From DATMNI01 sp035570275 (lineage in GTDB: Bacteria; Acidobacteriota; Terriglobia; Bryobacterales; Bryobacteraceae): a stretch of DNA of 60,195 nucleotides. Shown piece after piece: positions 17,156 through 25,231 of this stretch (positions are counted from its first letter, which is position 1; each line of letters starts with the position of its first letter). Under the pieces are notes generated by a model. That model made no database searches. It was not told the origin of the DNA and was given only the letters and a program-made list of their open reading frames with translations. Location of the stretch: positions 1 to 60,195 of the forward strand of contig DATMNI010000394.1 of assembly GCA_035570275.1 (NCBI GenBank), given 5' to 3'. The position numbers and the translations under genes were made by a program.

Positions 17156-17310
17156 CCTGATAACTGTTTCTATGATTATGGGCAGAATTGGACACCCGAA
17201 GCAACGGGCGTGCGCTTCACCGTTTCGGGGATAGTGGTCAACCTGGCCAACCTGCGGCGGTTTGTTAATCCGTCGCCAACGCGATACAATACCGTTACAT
17301 ACCCCCCCTT

Positions 17311-17670
17311 ATGACACGACTCGACACCGAGACCCTGCAAGCCGCCCTGGTCGGCTGCCAGCATCAGATCGACGACATCCATGCGCGGATGGCCGAGATT
17401 CGAGCCGCTCTGGGCGTGAAGACGCCAAGGAAAGCCGGCGCCGCTTCAGCCGATAAGCCGAAGCGTAAGATCAGTGCCGCTGGACGCGCCCGGATTGCGG
17501 CGGCCCAGCGGAAGCGTTGGGCGGAGTCCCGGCCGCAGGGTAAGGCGGCGTCCAAGCCAGCCAAGGCCAAGCGGCGGCTCTCGGCGGCAGGCCGGGCGGC
17601 CATCATCGCGGCCACCAAGAAGCGCTGGGCCGCACTCCGTGCTGAAAAGGCCAGCCAGTCGGGGTCGTAG
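17311..17670 (+). CDS. Small basic protein with a duplicated SAAGRxxI-KRW motif
   Basis: A 119-residue protein, strongly basic in its C-terminal two thirds. The N-terminus is a predicted amphipathic helix (LQAALVGCQHQIDDIHARMA). Two copies of a 22-residue unit follow at 51-72 and 87-108. They share K(R)(K/R)(I/L)SAAGRA..I.AA..KRWA and are joined by an Ala/Lys/Pro linker. Proteins with this repeat occur in Acidobacteria, but I know of no assigned function. The charge and linker resemble histone H1-like or nucleoid proteins, so nucleic-acid binding is a reasonable guess. The ATG has no strong ribosome site. Confidence 0.7.
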   Translation: MTRLDTETLQAALVGCQHQIDDIHARMAEIRAALGVKTPRKAGAASADKPKRKISAAGRARIAAAQRKRWAESRPQGKAASKPAKAKRRLSAAGRAAIIAATKKRWAALRAEKASQSGS

Positions 17671-17734
17671 GCCGTAGCCAGGCAATCCGGCATAAACCCC
17701 CGGAAATTCCGGGCCACCGTGGCCCAATTCACCG

Positions 17735-18070
17735 CTACTCCGCGCCACGCAGCACCAGGGCCGCGGCTCCGGCCCCCGCTACCAGCGTCACCACGACGAT
17801 GAACGGCGCGACGCTGGCTGCTCCCAGGCGGGCGCCGACAACCACGGCAGCCGCGAAGCACAGCACGCCGGCCGCGCGTTCCGCCACCCGCAGGGGCTTG
17901 GTGACGCGGTACCGGTCTGCCATGCGCTGCCGCAACTGGGCGCGCCACCAGATGGCGGCCGAATGGGGGACCGGGGCCGCCGAAGGTACCGCAGTTTCCG
18001 CACCTTGCGCGGCTTCCGAATCTTCCGCAGCCAGGCGCTCCATCCAGCGTTCGAAATTCCCATCAGTCAT
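17735..18070 (-). CDS. Small membrane protein next to ECF sigma factor (possible anti-sigma)
   Basis: A 111-residue protein that overlaps the end of the sigma-factor gene by 8 bases. The cytosolic-looking N-terminus (MTDGNFERWMERLAAEDSEA) carries acidic and aromatic residues, and two hydrophobic segments occupy the C-terminal half (GVLCFAAAVVVGARLGAA and PFIVVVTLVAGAGAAALVL). No zinc-binding HxxxCxxC anti-sigma motif is present. Position and topology suggest it restrains or senses for the sigma factor, but this is only inferred. Confidence 0.65.
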   Translation of the reverse strand: MTDGNFERWMERLAAEDSEAAQGAETAVPSAAPVPHSAAIWWRAQLRQRMADRYRVTKPLRVAERAAGVLCFAAAVVVGARLGAASVAPFIVVVTLVAGAGAAALVLRGAE

Positions 18071-18605
18071 GACTGTCCTCGAATCCGTGATCCTTGAGGA
18101 TCGCTTCCATTTTACGCCTGGCGCGGAACAACAGCACCTTCACGCTTTTCTCTTTCAACTGGAGAACGGCCGCAATTTCACAGTGGTCTGCGCCTTCCAC
18201 ATAAGCCAGCCAGAGCAATGCGCGTTCCCGCGGAGCGATCAGTTGGAACAGGCGTCCCATGTCCGAAGCCAGTTCCACGCTTTGGGCCGCGGCTTCCTGG
18301 CGGCGTGGCCATAGGCTCCACCACTTCCGGTGGCGGCGCTGGGAGCGCCACTGGTCGATGACCAGGTTGGTAGCGGTGCGGTAGAGGTAGGCTTTCCGAT
18401 TCTCTTCCGCCATCGGCGGCGCTACCAGGAGCCGGATGTAGCTCTCCTGCAAAATATCGTCGGCCATGGCGGCGCTGCCTGCCATGCGGCAGATGTAGGC
18501 ACGCAGCGCCCGCGCCGTCAGGGCATAGAAGGCCTCGAACTGTTGATGGCTGAGCGCATGCGCTCCGCTATCCCCGGCATATTCCATGGCCGTTGCAGTA
18601 GTCAC
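18063..18605 (-). CDS. ECF-family RNA polymerase sigma factor
   Basis: I chose the GTG at 18605, which lies eight bases after GGAG and two bases after the upstream stop codon; the ATG at 18587 is the alternative. The 180-residue protein has region 2 (MADDILQESYIRLL and YLYRTATNLVIDQWRSQRR) and a region 4 helix-turn-helix (YVEGADHCEIAAVLQLKEKS). There is no region 3. It sits in a tight run with a membrane protein upstream and another downstream, so the three probably form one regulatory cassette. Target promoters are not visible. Confidence 0.9.
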   Translation of the reverse strand: MTTATAMEYAGDSGAHALSHQQFEAFYALTARALRAYICRMAGSAAMADDILQESYIRLLVAPPMAEENRKAYLYRTATNLVIDQWRSQRRHRKWWSLWPRRQEAAAQSVELASDMGRLFQLIAPRERALLWLAYVEGADHCEIAAVLQLKEKSVKVLLFRARRKMEAILKDHGFEDSHD

Positions 18606-18607
18606 GG

Positions 18608-19060
18608 TTACTTCTCCGCAATTTTGGAGTTGCTGGAAAGCAACCCCCACCATCGCGACAGCAGGTAGGTGATGATGGCGGAAACCAGAAACCCAAATCC
18701 CACCAGGATGAGGACGATGCCGATCCCCGAAATGGCGGGCCCCGACTCTTTGAACCCGCCGCTCAACGGGAAGAAGCCCGCCCCCAGGAAGATCGCGATG
18801 ATGCCTTTCTGGATGGAGCCCAGCACGGATTGCAGCGGGTTGCCTGCGCCGGACGAAAGTTCCGCCATGAATTTCTGGCCGCCGCCGGTTTGCAGAAAGG
18901 CCGCAAGGTCTTGGGCCGAGGCGAATTTCTCGAGCAGCGCCTTGCGAACGGAAGTCTGCTGGGCGTTGCGGGCCGCGCCAAAACCGAGATACAGCAAGAT
19001 CCCGCACAGGCTGAACATCCCGGCCACCATCATTATTTCCACCGGATTCATGTCTCGCAC
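18608..19060 (-). CDS. Membrane protein upstream of the sigma factor
   Basis: A 150-residue protein with three hydrophobic segments: one at the N-terminus (IMMVAGMFSLCGILLYLGFG), one in the middle (GIIAIFLGAGFFPLS) and one near the end (GIVLILVGFGFLVSAIITYL). A soluble helical stretch with many Ala, Gln and Phe residues lies between the first two. I do not recognise a family. Its stop codon is two bases before the sigma-factor start, so it is co-translated, and it may sense the signal for that factor. Confidence 0.7.
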   Translation of the reverse strand: MRDMNPVEIMMVAGMFSLCGILLYLGFGAARNAQQTSVRKALLEKFASAQDLAAFLQTGGGQKFMAELSSGAGNPLQSVLGSIQKGIIAIFLGAGFFPLSGGFKESGPAISGIGIVLILVGFGFLVSAIITYLLSRWWGLLSSNSKIAEK

Positions 19061-19177
19061 GTTGTTTGTCTCCTGCCCTTACAACGCTTGAGAGGGCGGC
19101 CAGGTTAACCAAAAGGGCCGTGCCGCCGCGGCCGGAGGAGACGTCAATGTGGCGCTTGCTCATGAGGCTTCCGCCCC

Positions 19178-19618
19178 CTAGACCCCCGCCAGCACATCCG
19201 CCGGCGCCGGCATGCCGCGCCGCGAAAAGCGGATCTTCCCGTCCGGCCCCACCAGGTACACCGTGCGCTTCACAATCAGCCCGTTGCAGTGGTAGAGCGT
19301 AGCCACCTTCTGCCCGCTGTCCACTAGCAGCGGAAACGGAAAATGAAACTTCTGCCGGAACTTCACGTGGCTTCCCGTGCTGCCCGGGTTTACCCCGAAC
19401 ACCTCAGCCCCGCGCGCCAGGGCTTCGCTCCAATCGTCTCGAAACTGGCAGAGCTGTTTGGTGCAACCGGGCGTATCGTCACCCGGATAGAAGACCAGCA
19501 CCACGCTCCGGCCGCGCAGCTTGGAAAGCGTCACCTTCTTGCCGGCGTCATCCTCCAGCGTGAAATCGGGCGCCACCGCGCCCACGGGAAGCGGATCGGA
19601 AAAAAGCCAGGAAAACAT
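19178..19618 (-). CDS. bcp: Peroxiredoxin (Bcp/PrxQ family)
   Basis: A 146-residue thiol peroxidase. The family start APDFTLEDDAGKKVTLSKLRG leads to the active-site segment FYPGDDTPGCTKQLCQFRD, with peroxidatic Cys52 and resolving Cys57 five residues apart, as in atypical two-cysteine PrxQ/Bcp enzymes. It reduces hydrogen peroxide and organic hydroperoxides using thioredoxin. The chain is slightly short at its C-terminus (ends PAPADVLAGV). Its ATG overlaps the TAA stop of the large TIGR03437 gene by one base, so expression is probably coupled. Confidence 0.9.
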   Translation of the reverse strand: MFSWLFSDPLPVGAVAPDFTLEDDAGKKVTLSKLRGRSVVLVFYPGDDTPGCTKQLCQFRDDWSEALARGAEVFGVNPGSTGSHVKFRQKFHFPFPLLVDSGQKVATLYHCNGLIVKRTVYLVGPDGKIRFSRRGMPAPADVLAGV

Positions 19619-22600
19619 TATTGCACCCTTATGTTGACTTCATTGCTGTGCGCCTGATTCACCGAGATCTCGATCGGCACCTGGCCCGGCGTCAACCCCG
19701 GCGGCACTTGCGCGTTGACCTGGTACAGACCAACGTACCCCGGCGCCAAGCCCGCGAACGTGCCGCGCACCGGCGTGGCGCCGAAGAAAACCGTCGGCGT
19801 GAGCTCAACCACCTGCAGCCCGTCCACGCTGGAAGTCTTACCCAGACCCGTACAGTATATCTCCACGAAGTCGCCCGCCTGTACCGGCGTAGTCACCGCG
19901 CTCACCGCCGTCCCGGCGTGCAGCACCGCACCGTTGAAGATCCCGGGCTGCACCACATTCACGTTTACATTCGCCGCCGTCTGGGCCGCCGAAGGCGTCA
20001 CCACGGTCAGCGCCGCCGCGCCTGGCGCCGTATCCTGAGGCACGTAGAAATTGATCTGCGTGTCGCTGACGTAGAGCAATGGCAGCGGTGTCTGGTTGAG
20101 CAGCACGCTGACACCGCCCAGACTGACAGGCCAAGGATATGCGGGCGCAGCCAGCGTCCGGCCGCCCGCCAGGTTCACGCCCGTAACGGTTTGGAGCGCG
20201 CCCGGCGCCATCCCACCGGCGAACGACGCCCCATTTACCACCGCCGCCGCTACCGGCACTGCACTGCCCGCACTCAACGTCAGCCCCACCGCGGGCGCGC
20301 CATCCAGCGTCAGCTTCAACTGGTTCCGCCCGGCCCCGCCAACGGTCCAACGGAACGCCGCCTGCCCCTGCGCATCCGTCACCGCGGCTGCCGGCTGCAC
20401 GCTGCCGCCCCCCGAATCCGCAGCCGAAATCCGCGCACCCGGATACGGCAGGTTGTTGACATCGGTCACGCGCACCACAATCGGATCGGGCAGCGGCCCG
20501 GCCCCATTCGCAATCTGGCGGTCTCCCGCGACGCCCACCAGTTTCACCAGCCCGGCATCGGCCACCTGCACGCGCGCATAAGCGGTTTCGTAGTTCATGC
20601 CGGCCGGCGGCGAAGCCTGCACTTCCTCCACGCCGGTCTTCAAGCCCGTGAAAGTGAACGCAGCGGTCGTGGTTCCGGCCGCGATCTTCACCAAAGCCGG
20701 CAGTTGCGCGCTCCCCTTAGGCGCCGCGAGTTGCACCATCATATCCGCCGCCGGCGCCGTCTGCAGCGTCAGCGTGGCCGTTGCGCTTCCCCCACTCAAC
20801 ACGCCGGCGGCGGGAAACAGGGAAAGCTTGAGGCTGCGCTTCAACGTAGTGTCCGCCGAAGCATTGCCCGAAGAAGCCGCGGCGTAGAAGCCCTCGAACT
20901 GCTGCCGGTACGTGTCCACCTGCGTCACATCCGTCGCCGGAACCTGCGTCCCCTGCCCCACCAACAGGATGAACGCGAAGCGAAACCGGCGCTGCGCCAC
21001 CGTGGAATCCGGCGTGCGCCGGCCCTCCACCGCGATGATGTCGCCGATCCCGATCTTCACCGGCGTCCCGTCGAAGGTAATGTTCTTCAACTGATGCAGC
21101 AGCGGCGAGTAATTGGGCGACGGATTCGTCACGGCGAACAAGGTGTCCGGCACGTCGCCCGGCGGCCGGAACCCCATCAGGTATTGGTCCAGCGGCGCAT
21201 AGCCCTGCGTCTCATCGGTAGTCAGGAACCGCGGCGAAACGTTCGCCCCGCGGTCCGCGATCCGCTCCCCTTCCAGCAGCGAGGCTTCGGAATTGAACAG
21301 GAAGCTCCAATGCACGCCGCCGTACCCGAGCATAATCTGCGATGCCGCATTGCCCGGATCCGGCACGCTCGCAAACGCCAGAAACAGGTGGCCCGCCTCG
21401 TGTGCAAGCACCGTGAGCGGCGTGTCTCCCTGCGCGGCGCGGAGCGGCACCAGCGTGTTGGGGTCCAGCGGATACTGCGTCAACTGGCCCATGTTCATCA
21501 TCGACTGCAGCCGCGAGCCTGACCCATACTGCAGGCCCGTATCCGTGGGCGCAGAGCCATATCCCACCGCCTGCGACCGCATGGTGCTCTCGTACGCCAC
21601 GGCTCCTGCCAGCGACACGATGTTCATGTTGTTATAGACCACCAGGTAGTCGTAGGCATCTTCGTGCGTCTGGTAGAATTTCTGCGCCAGCGTCACGATG
21701 TCGATCGCCAGCGTGTTGCCGAAGCGTTCCGCCACCGCGGCCGTGTAGTCGGCGCTGGGGTCGCCGCGGAAATCCACCAGCGTGGTGGGCCCCTGCAGGT
21801 TCCCCGGTGCGATTCCCACTACGGCACTGGCCGGGGTGACTCCGGAATAGGAAAACGCAATGCGGCCATCGGGATAAAGCGTCACCTGGAACGTCTGCCT
21901 GGGCCCGATGCCGGTGGCTTCCCACTCCGGTACTCCCACCCAACTGATGGCCACGTGGGTGGCATCCGCCAGCACGCGCACGCCGCCGGCGGTCTGTGAA
22001 GGGTCCAGGTCGTCGAACAGCGGCGAGATCCTCGGCAGCCCCGAAGTCATGCGGCCCAGCGAACGCGCCGTGCTGGCGTTGTCTCCCGCGGTGAACGTCA
22101 GGTTGCCGTCCGAATTTACGAAGACCTGCTGGTAGGTAGCGCCGAAAAAGGGAAAGGCGAACGGCAGCACGACCAGGCGCGAATCGTCATCGTCCAGCGC
22201 CGCCAGCGGCGAACCCTGCGCCGCGGCACTGGAATCGTAGCCTTCGGCAGCCACGGCGTAGCGGTAGTGAGCCGCCCCGGCAGCCGACGGAGTGAAGGTC
22301 ACCGTGTTGCTGTCCAGGTTGAACTGATTGAGCCGTTCCACCACGCCATCGGCATCTTCAATGATGGCGATGTTGCCGAGGTCGCGATTCCCCGAAGCCG
22401 CCGCCGCCGAAGCAGTGGTCGCCGAATCCACCATCGGCCGCGGACCGGGCGCGTGCGTTCGCAGGGCCTGCCGGTGCAGAAACAAGGCCTCATTGGAGTT
22501 CTCTCTGGTGGTTCCGCAACCGGCCAGATCGTGACGCGCCCAAACCGGCGCCGCCACGGAAAACACGATGAGCCAAAGAGTGCCGAAGCGCCGCATACCC

Positions 22601-22629
22601 GAGGGTAATTTCATTGTCCCACGGCGCAT
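19618..22629 (-). CDS. Large secreted protein with HEAGH metalloprotease motif and TIGR03437 C-terminus
   Basis: A 1003-residue exported protein; the signal MRRFGTLWLIVFSVAAPVWA begins at Met12. The first third has a nidogen-like beta region (FPFFGATYQQVFVNSDGNL). A zinc-metalloprotease signature HEAGH at His410-His414 follows LTVLA. Immunoglobulin-like beta domains fill residues 600-800. The C-terminal 200 residues (VVNGASFAGGMAPG, ILYCTG-type strand EIYCTGLG, VNAQVPPGLTPG) match TIGR03437, a domain expanded in Solibacter. It is probably a cell-surface or extracellular enzyme. A third zinc ligand is not identified, so peptidase activity is uncertain. Confidence 0.85.
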   Translation of the reverse strand: MRRGTMKLPSGMRRFGTLWLIVFSVAAPVWARHDLAGCGTTRENSNEALFLHRQALRTHAPGPRPMVDSATTASAAAASGNRDLGNIAIIEDADGVVERLNQFNLDSNTVTFTPSAAGAAHYRYAVAAEGYDSSAAAQGSPLAALDDDDSRLVVLPFAFPFFGATYQQVFVNSDGNLTFTAGDNASTARSLGRMTSGLPRISPLFDDLDPSQTAGGVRVLADATHVAISWVGVPEWEATGIGPRQTFQVTLYPDGRIAFSYSGVTPASAVVGIAPGNLQGPTTLVDFRGDPSADYTAAVAERFGNTLAIDIVTLAQKFYQTHEDAYDYLVVYNNMNIVSLAGAVAYESTMRSQAVGYGSAPTDTGLQYGSGSRLQSMMNMGQLTQYPLDPNTLVPLRAAQGDTPLTVLAHEAGHLFLAFASVPDPGNAASQIMLGYGGVHWSFLFNSEASLLEGERIADRGANVSPRFLTTDETQGYAPLDQYLMGFRPPGDVPDTLFAVTNPSPNYSPLLHQLKNITFDGTPVKIGIGDIIAVEGRRTPDSTVAQRRFRFAFILLVGQGTQVPATDVTQVDTYRQQFEGFYAAASSGNASADTTLKRSLKLSLFPAAGVLSGGSATATLTLQTAPAADMMVQLAAPKGSAQLPALVKIAAGTTTAAFTFTGLKTGVEEVQASPPAGMNYETAYARVQVADAGLVKLVGVAGDRQIANGAGPLPDPIVVRVTDVNNLPYPGARISAADSGGGSVQPAAAVTDAQGQAAFRWTVGGAGRNQLKLTLDGAPAVGLTLSAGSAVPVAAAVVNGASFAGGMAPGALQTVTGVNLAGGRTLAAPAYPWPVSLGGVSVLLNQTPLPLLYVSDTQINFYVPQDTAPGAAALTVVTPSAAQTAANVNVNVVQPGIFNGAVLHAGTAVSAVTTPVQAGDFVEIYCTGLGKTSSVDGLQVVELTPTVFFGATPVRGTFAGLAPGYVGLYQVNAQVPPGLTPGQVPIEISVNQAHSNEVNIRVQ

Positions 22630-22935
22630 GCAAGGATAACTGCGATGATCTTTAAGCCGCCAGCGATTCTTACCAGCGAGTTCCGTGGCTCCGGCAGTAC
22701 GGCAGTATGGCCACGAGACTTAACTACCGCGCGCCTGGATTTCGACCGTCTTGCCGTACAATTGGCCATAGTCTGCTTGGCGACTATCGGTCTAGCATGG
22801 TCCCTGCGGAAGGGGCCAACAAGAGGGCATCGGCCTATACCGCGGCGTCAGAGGAGACCTCTCGGTTGACCTGCCGCTTCTCAGCAATGCGCGTTTTACG
22901 GCAACGTGGCGTATCCTGAGGGTAGAGGTTTCCAA
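22630..22935. other. 306-base gap between divergent genes
   Basis: The gap separates the TIGR03437 gene (minus) from the first antitoxin gene (plus), so both promoters should lie here. I see no convincing -35/-10 pair. A short direct repeat GTACGGCAGTATGGCC-like (22698-22714) is present. Confidence 0.4.
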
Positions 22936-23157
22936 ATGGACGTCAAAGACGAGATTGTTGCGCGGGTCGACAAACTGCCCCCCGAAATCCAGGAACAGGT
23001 ACTGCGGTTCGTCGCGTCTTTGGCGGCTCCGGCACAGAAAGGCGAGAGCGGAGCGGGACTACGCTACTTCTCAGGCTCTCTTGACCCCGTTTCGGCTCGG
23101 GAAATGGTTCGAACAATCGAGGACGAATGCGAGCGAGTAGATGCCGGCGAGTGGTAG
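22936..23157 (+). CDS. VapB-type antitoxin (DUF2281-like)
   Basis: A 73-residue protein from the ATG at 22936, downstream of GAGGGTAGAGG. The N-terminal helices (DEIVARVDKLPPEIQEQVLR) resemble DUF2281 antitoxins that accompany PIN toxins. The acidic tail MVRTIEDECERVDAGEW probably wraps the toxin. It overlaps the toxin gene by 17 bases. The pair is expected to repress its own promoter. Confidence 0.8.
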   Translation: MDVKDEIVARVDKLPPEIQEQVLRFVASLAAPAQKGESGAGLRYFSGSLDPVSAREMVRTIEDECERVDAGEW

Positions 23158-23551
23158 ATTTTTGCTCGACACCAACATCGTCATCGCTCTGCTGTCCGGT
23201 GAGGAGGCGGTTCTGTCCAAACTGGACCGGGCGCCTGAAGTGTTCATTCCAGCGATCGTGCTCGGCGAGTTGTTCTTCGGAGCCGCGAAATCAGGCAGGT
23301 CTCTGGAGAACATAGCGAAAGTGGAGCGATTCGCCGCGGACCGATCCATTCTGCCGAGCGATCTCCCAGTTGCTCGTGAATACGGACGGTTGAGGCAGCA
23401 CCTTCGGGCGAAGGGGAGGCCTATATCTGAGAACGACATCTGGATTGCCGCCACAGAGAAATACCATGAATTGGTTCTGGCTACCCGCGACCAGCACTTC
23501 CGCGAAGTTGACGAATCCAGGAACGCGATCGACGCCAAGGTATCGACGTAA
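23141..23551 (+). CDS. vapC: PIN-domain toxin (VapC family)
   Basis: A complete 136-residue PIN-domain ribonuclease. The four acidic positions of the metal site are visible: Asp10 in FLLDTNIVIALL, Glu in VLGELFFGA, Asp in ISENDIWIAA and Asp in LATRDQHF. VapC toxins cleave RNA, often initiator tRNA or the sarcin-ricin loop of 23S rRNA. The gene overlaps its antitoxin, as is usual. Nothing suggests damage. Confidence 0.9.
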   Translation: MPASGRFLLDTNIVIALLSGEEAVLSKLDRAPEVFIPAIVLGELFFGAAKSGRSLENIAKVERFAADRSILPSDLPVAREYGRLRQHLRAKGRPISENDIWIAATEKYHELVLATRDQHFREVDESRNAIDAKVST

Positions 23552-23646
23552 CATTCGGTTCTTCGAGCCAATATCAGTCCTTCGAGCCATAATACGATGT
23601 CGTCAATGGACTGGCTTGACGTTGAATTCCCGGACTCGACGAAGTC

Positions 23647-23862
23647 ATGCCAATGCCAGACTCCACGGACGAACTCGCAAAGAAATACGCCCGTCAAGGG
23701 CATCCGTCCGCCGAAGAGTTGATCGCCGCGCAGGGGCTGACGTTTCCTCGCGACCCGCGGGACCTGCTTGGTAACTTCTGGCCGGAAGAAGAGTCCATCG
23801 ACGATTTTCTGGCCGCCATGCGGGAATGGCGTGGGCACGCGAAGACAGATCCGGCGGCATGA
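23647..23862 (+). CDS. Antitoxin-like small protein
   Basis: A 71-residue acidic protein whose stop overlaps the ATG of the following PIN gene (ATGA at 23859-23862). The text EELIAAQGLTFPRDPRDLLG and FWPEEESIDDFLAAMREWR fits a toxin-wrapping antitoxin with a C-terminal recognition helix. I cannot name the family; a VapB role is inferred from position. Met1 and Met3 are both possible starts. Confidence 0.65.
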   Translation: MPMPDSTDELAKKYARQGHPSAEELIAAQGLTFPRDPRDLLGNFWPEEESIDDFLAAMREWRGHAKTDPAA

Positions 23863-24249
23863 AGCCCATCGTGCTCGACACGGATGTCGTCTCGTTTCTC
23901 TTCAAAGGCGATAGCCGGGCGCAGTTGTATCTTCCGCATCTCCAGAACTGCCTCTGGCTCATCTCGTTCATGACGGAGGCGGAATTAGAGCAGTGGGCGC
24001 TGCTGGCAAACTGGGGCGCTAAGCGCGTGGAATGGCTGCGGCTCTTCCTGGGTCGATGTGTGATCGTGCCTTCCTCGCATGAGCTCGTCCTGAGGTGGGC
24101 AGAGGCAATGGTGGGAGCGCGGAGACACGGTAGGCGAATCGAAACTGGCGATGACGTGGATCGCGGCCACAGCGCTGCTTTACAACGCCCCGCTCCTGAC
24201 TCACAATAAGGCCGATTATCTCGGTGTGCCCGGCTTGCGATTTGGATGA
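23859..24249 (+). pseudogene. Second PIN-domain toxin, broken by a one-base frameshift
   Basis: The frame begins MKPIVLDTDVVSFLF, a standard PIN start with Asp residues, and reads well to ARRHGRRIETGD. One extra base near 24150-24156 then throws it out of frame, giving a nonsense tail ending at 24209. In the +1 frame the sequence continues exactly as a PIN C-terminus: WIAATALLYNAPLLTHN, then KADYLGVPGLRFG and TGA at 24247-24249. The lost part carries the late metal-binding residues, so the toxin should be inactive while its antitoxin gene stays intact. Confidence 0.8.
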
Positions 24250-24325
24250 TCCAGGCTGACGCTCAAAACCGCCGCGACGCCCGAAGCTGCCCGGAACCGT
24301 GCGAAATCGCACTCAAACACCGCAC

Positions 24326-24355
24326 TAGACATCTATTCTTGCCATCTGGTACACT
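24326..24355 (+). promoter_or_regulatory. Candidate promoter of the rplA-rpoC operon
   Basis: TAGACA (five of six consensus positions) and TACACT are separated by 18 bases. About 80 bases of leader follow before rplA. No rplK, nusG or secE lies upstream in the window, so the operon needs a promoter here. Confidence 0.45.
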
Positions 24356-24435
24356 ACGTGCTGTCCCCTTTTGAAATGCTCAGTGGGAGGTTCGTTTGCC
24401 TTTTTGGGACGGACCGCTTGCACCAATGAGGAAAC

Positions 24436-25149
24436 ATGGCACGCAAAGCAGGTAAGCAGTATCAATCCGCAAAGAAGCAGGTTGAGGCCAAAGAATACCC
24501 TTTGGCAGAAGCCATCCCGCTTCTTAAGAAAATCAAGTTCGCCAAATTCGATGAAACCGTGGAAGTCCACATGAAACTGGGTGTGGACCCCAAACATGCC
24601 GACCAAATGGTGCGCGGCACGGTGGTCATGCCGAATGGCTTGGGCAAGTCGAAAAAAGTGTTGGTGATCGCCAGCGGCGACAAGCAACGCGAAGCTTTGG
24701 AGGCTGGCGCCGATCTGGTGGGCGGCGAGGACATGGTGAACAAGATTCAGTCCGAAAGCTGGACCGATTTCGACGCCGTGATCGCCACACCCGATATGAT
24801 GCGTTCCGTCGGCAAGCTCGGCAAGGTGCTAGGCCCGCGCGGGCTCATGCCCAACCCGAAGACCGGCACGGTCACCGTGGATGTCGCCAAGGCCATCCGG
24901 GAAATCAAAGCTGGTAAAGTGGAATTCCGCGTCGACAAGACCGGCATCATCCACGCTCCCGTCGGCAAAATCAGCTTCGCCGCCGATAAACTGGTGGAAA
25001 ACGCCGCCAGCCTGATTTCGGCCGTGATCAAGGCCAAGCCGGCCGTGGCCAAGGGCAAGTATGTACGGAGCACCACCCTCTGCTCCACCATGGGACCGGG
25101 CGTATCCGTCGATACGACGCCGTTCAGTGTCAAAGCGGCGGCCCTTTAG
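24436..25149 (+). CDS. rplA: 50S ribosomal protein L1
   Basis: A 237-residue protein of normal length, with AGGAAAC before the ATG. The sequence KFDETVEVHMKLGVDPKHAD, the hinge VVMPNGLGKSKKVLVIA and the signature LGPRGLMPNPKTGTV identify L1. L1 forms the mobile stalk at the tRNA exit side of the large subunit and often represses its own mRNA. In most bacteria rplK precedes rplA in the same operon; here toxin-antitoxin genes stand in that place. Confidence 0.98.
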   Translation: MARKAGKQYQSAKKQVEAKEYPLAEAIPLLKKIKFAKFDETVEVHMKLGVDPKHADQMVRGTVVMPNGLGKSKKVLVIASGDKQREALEAGADLVGGEDMVNKIQSESWTDFDAVIATPDMMRSVGKLGKVLGPRGLMPNPKTGTVTVDVAKAIREIKAGKVEFRVDKTGIIHAPVGKISFAADKLVENAASLISAVIKAKPAVAKGKYVRSTTLCSTMGPGVSVDTTPFSVKAAAL

Positions 25150-25169
25150 AGCCGCAGAGCGGTTTCCGG

Positions 25170-25229
25170 AAGGTGTTTTTCCAGTAGGTGTTTGCAGTAT
25201 GGTGTTTTGGAGTTGGCAGTAAGGTGTTT
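25170..25229 (+). repeat. Repeated GGTGTTT units before rplJ
   Basis: AGGTGTTT or ATGGTGTTT recurs four times between rplA and rplJ (starting about 25171, 25185, 25199 and 25222), with GCAGT or CCAGT between copies. The last copy lies just before the rplJ start. This may be a decayed tandem repeat or a binding site for L10. Confidence 0.55.
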
Positions 25230-25231
25230 CC

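Noticed and set aside
18606..19163. Sigma factor extended by 186 codons
   Set aside because: The extension overlaps the membrane-protein gene in another frame and is not sigma-like; the GTG at 18605 has a ribosome site.
22645..22869. Small plus-strand frame before the antitoxin
   Set aside because: No family match and Arg/Pro-rich text; more likely a promoter region.
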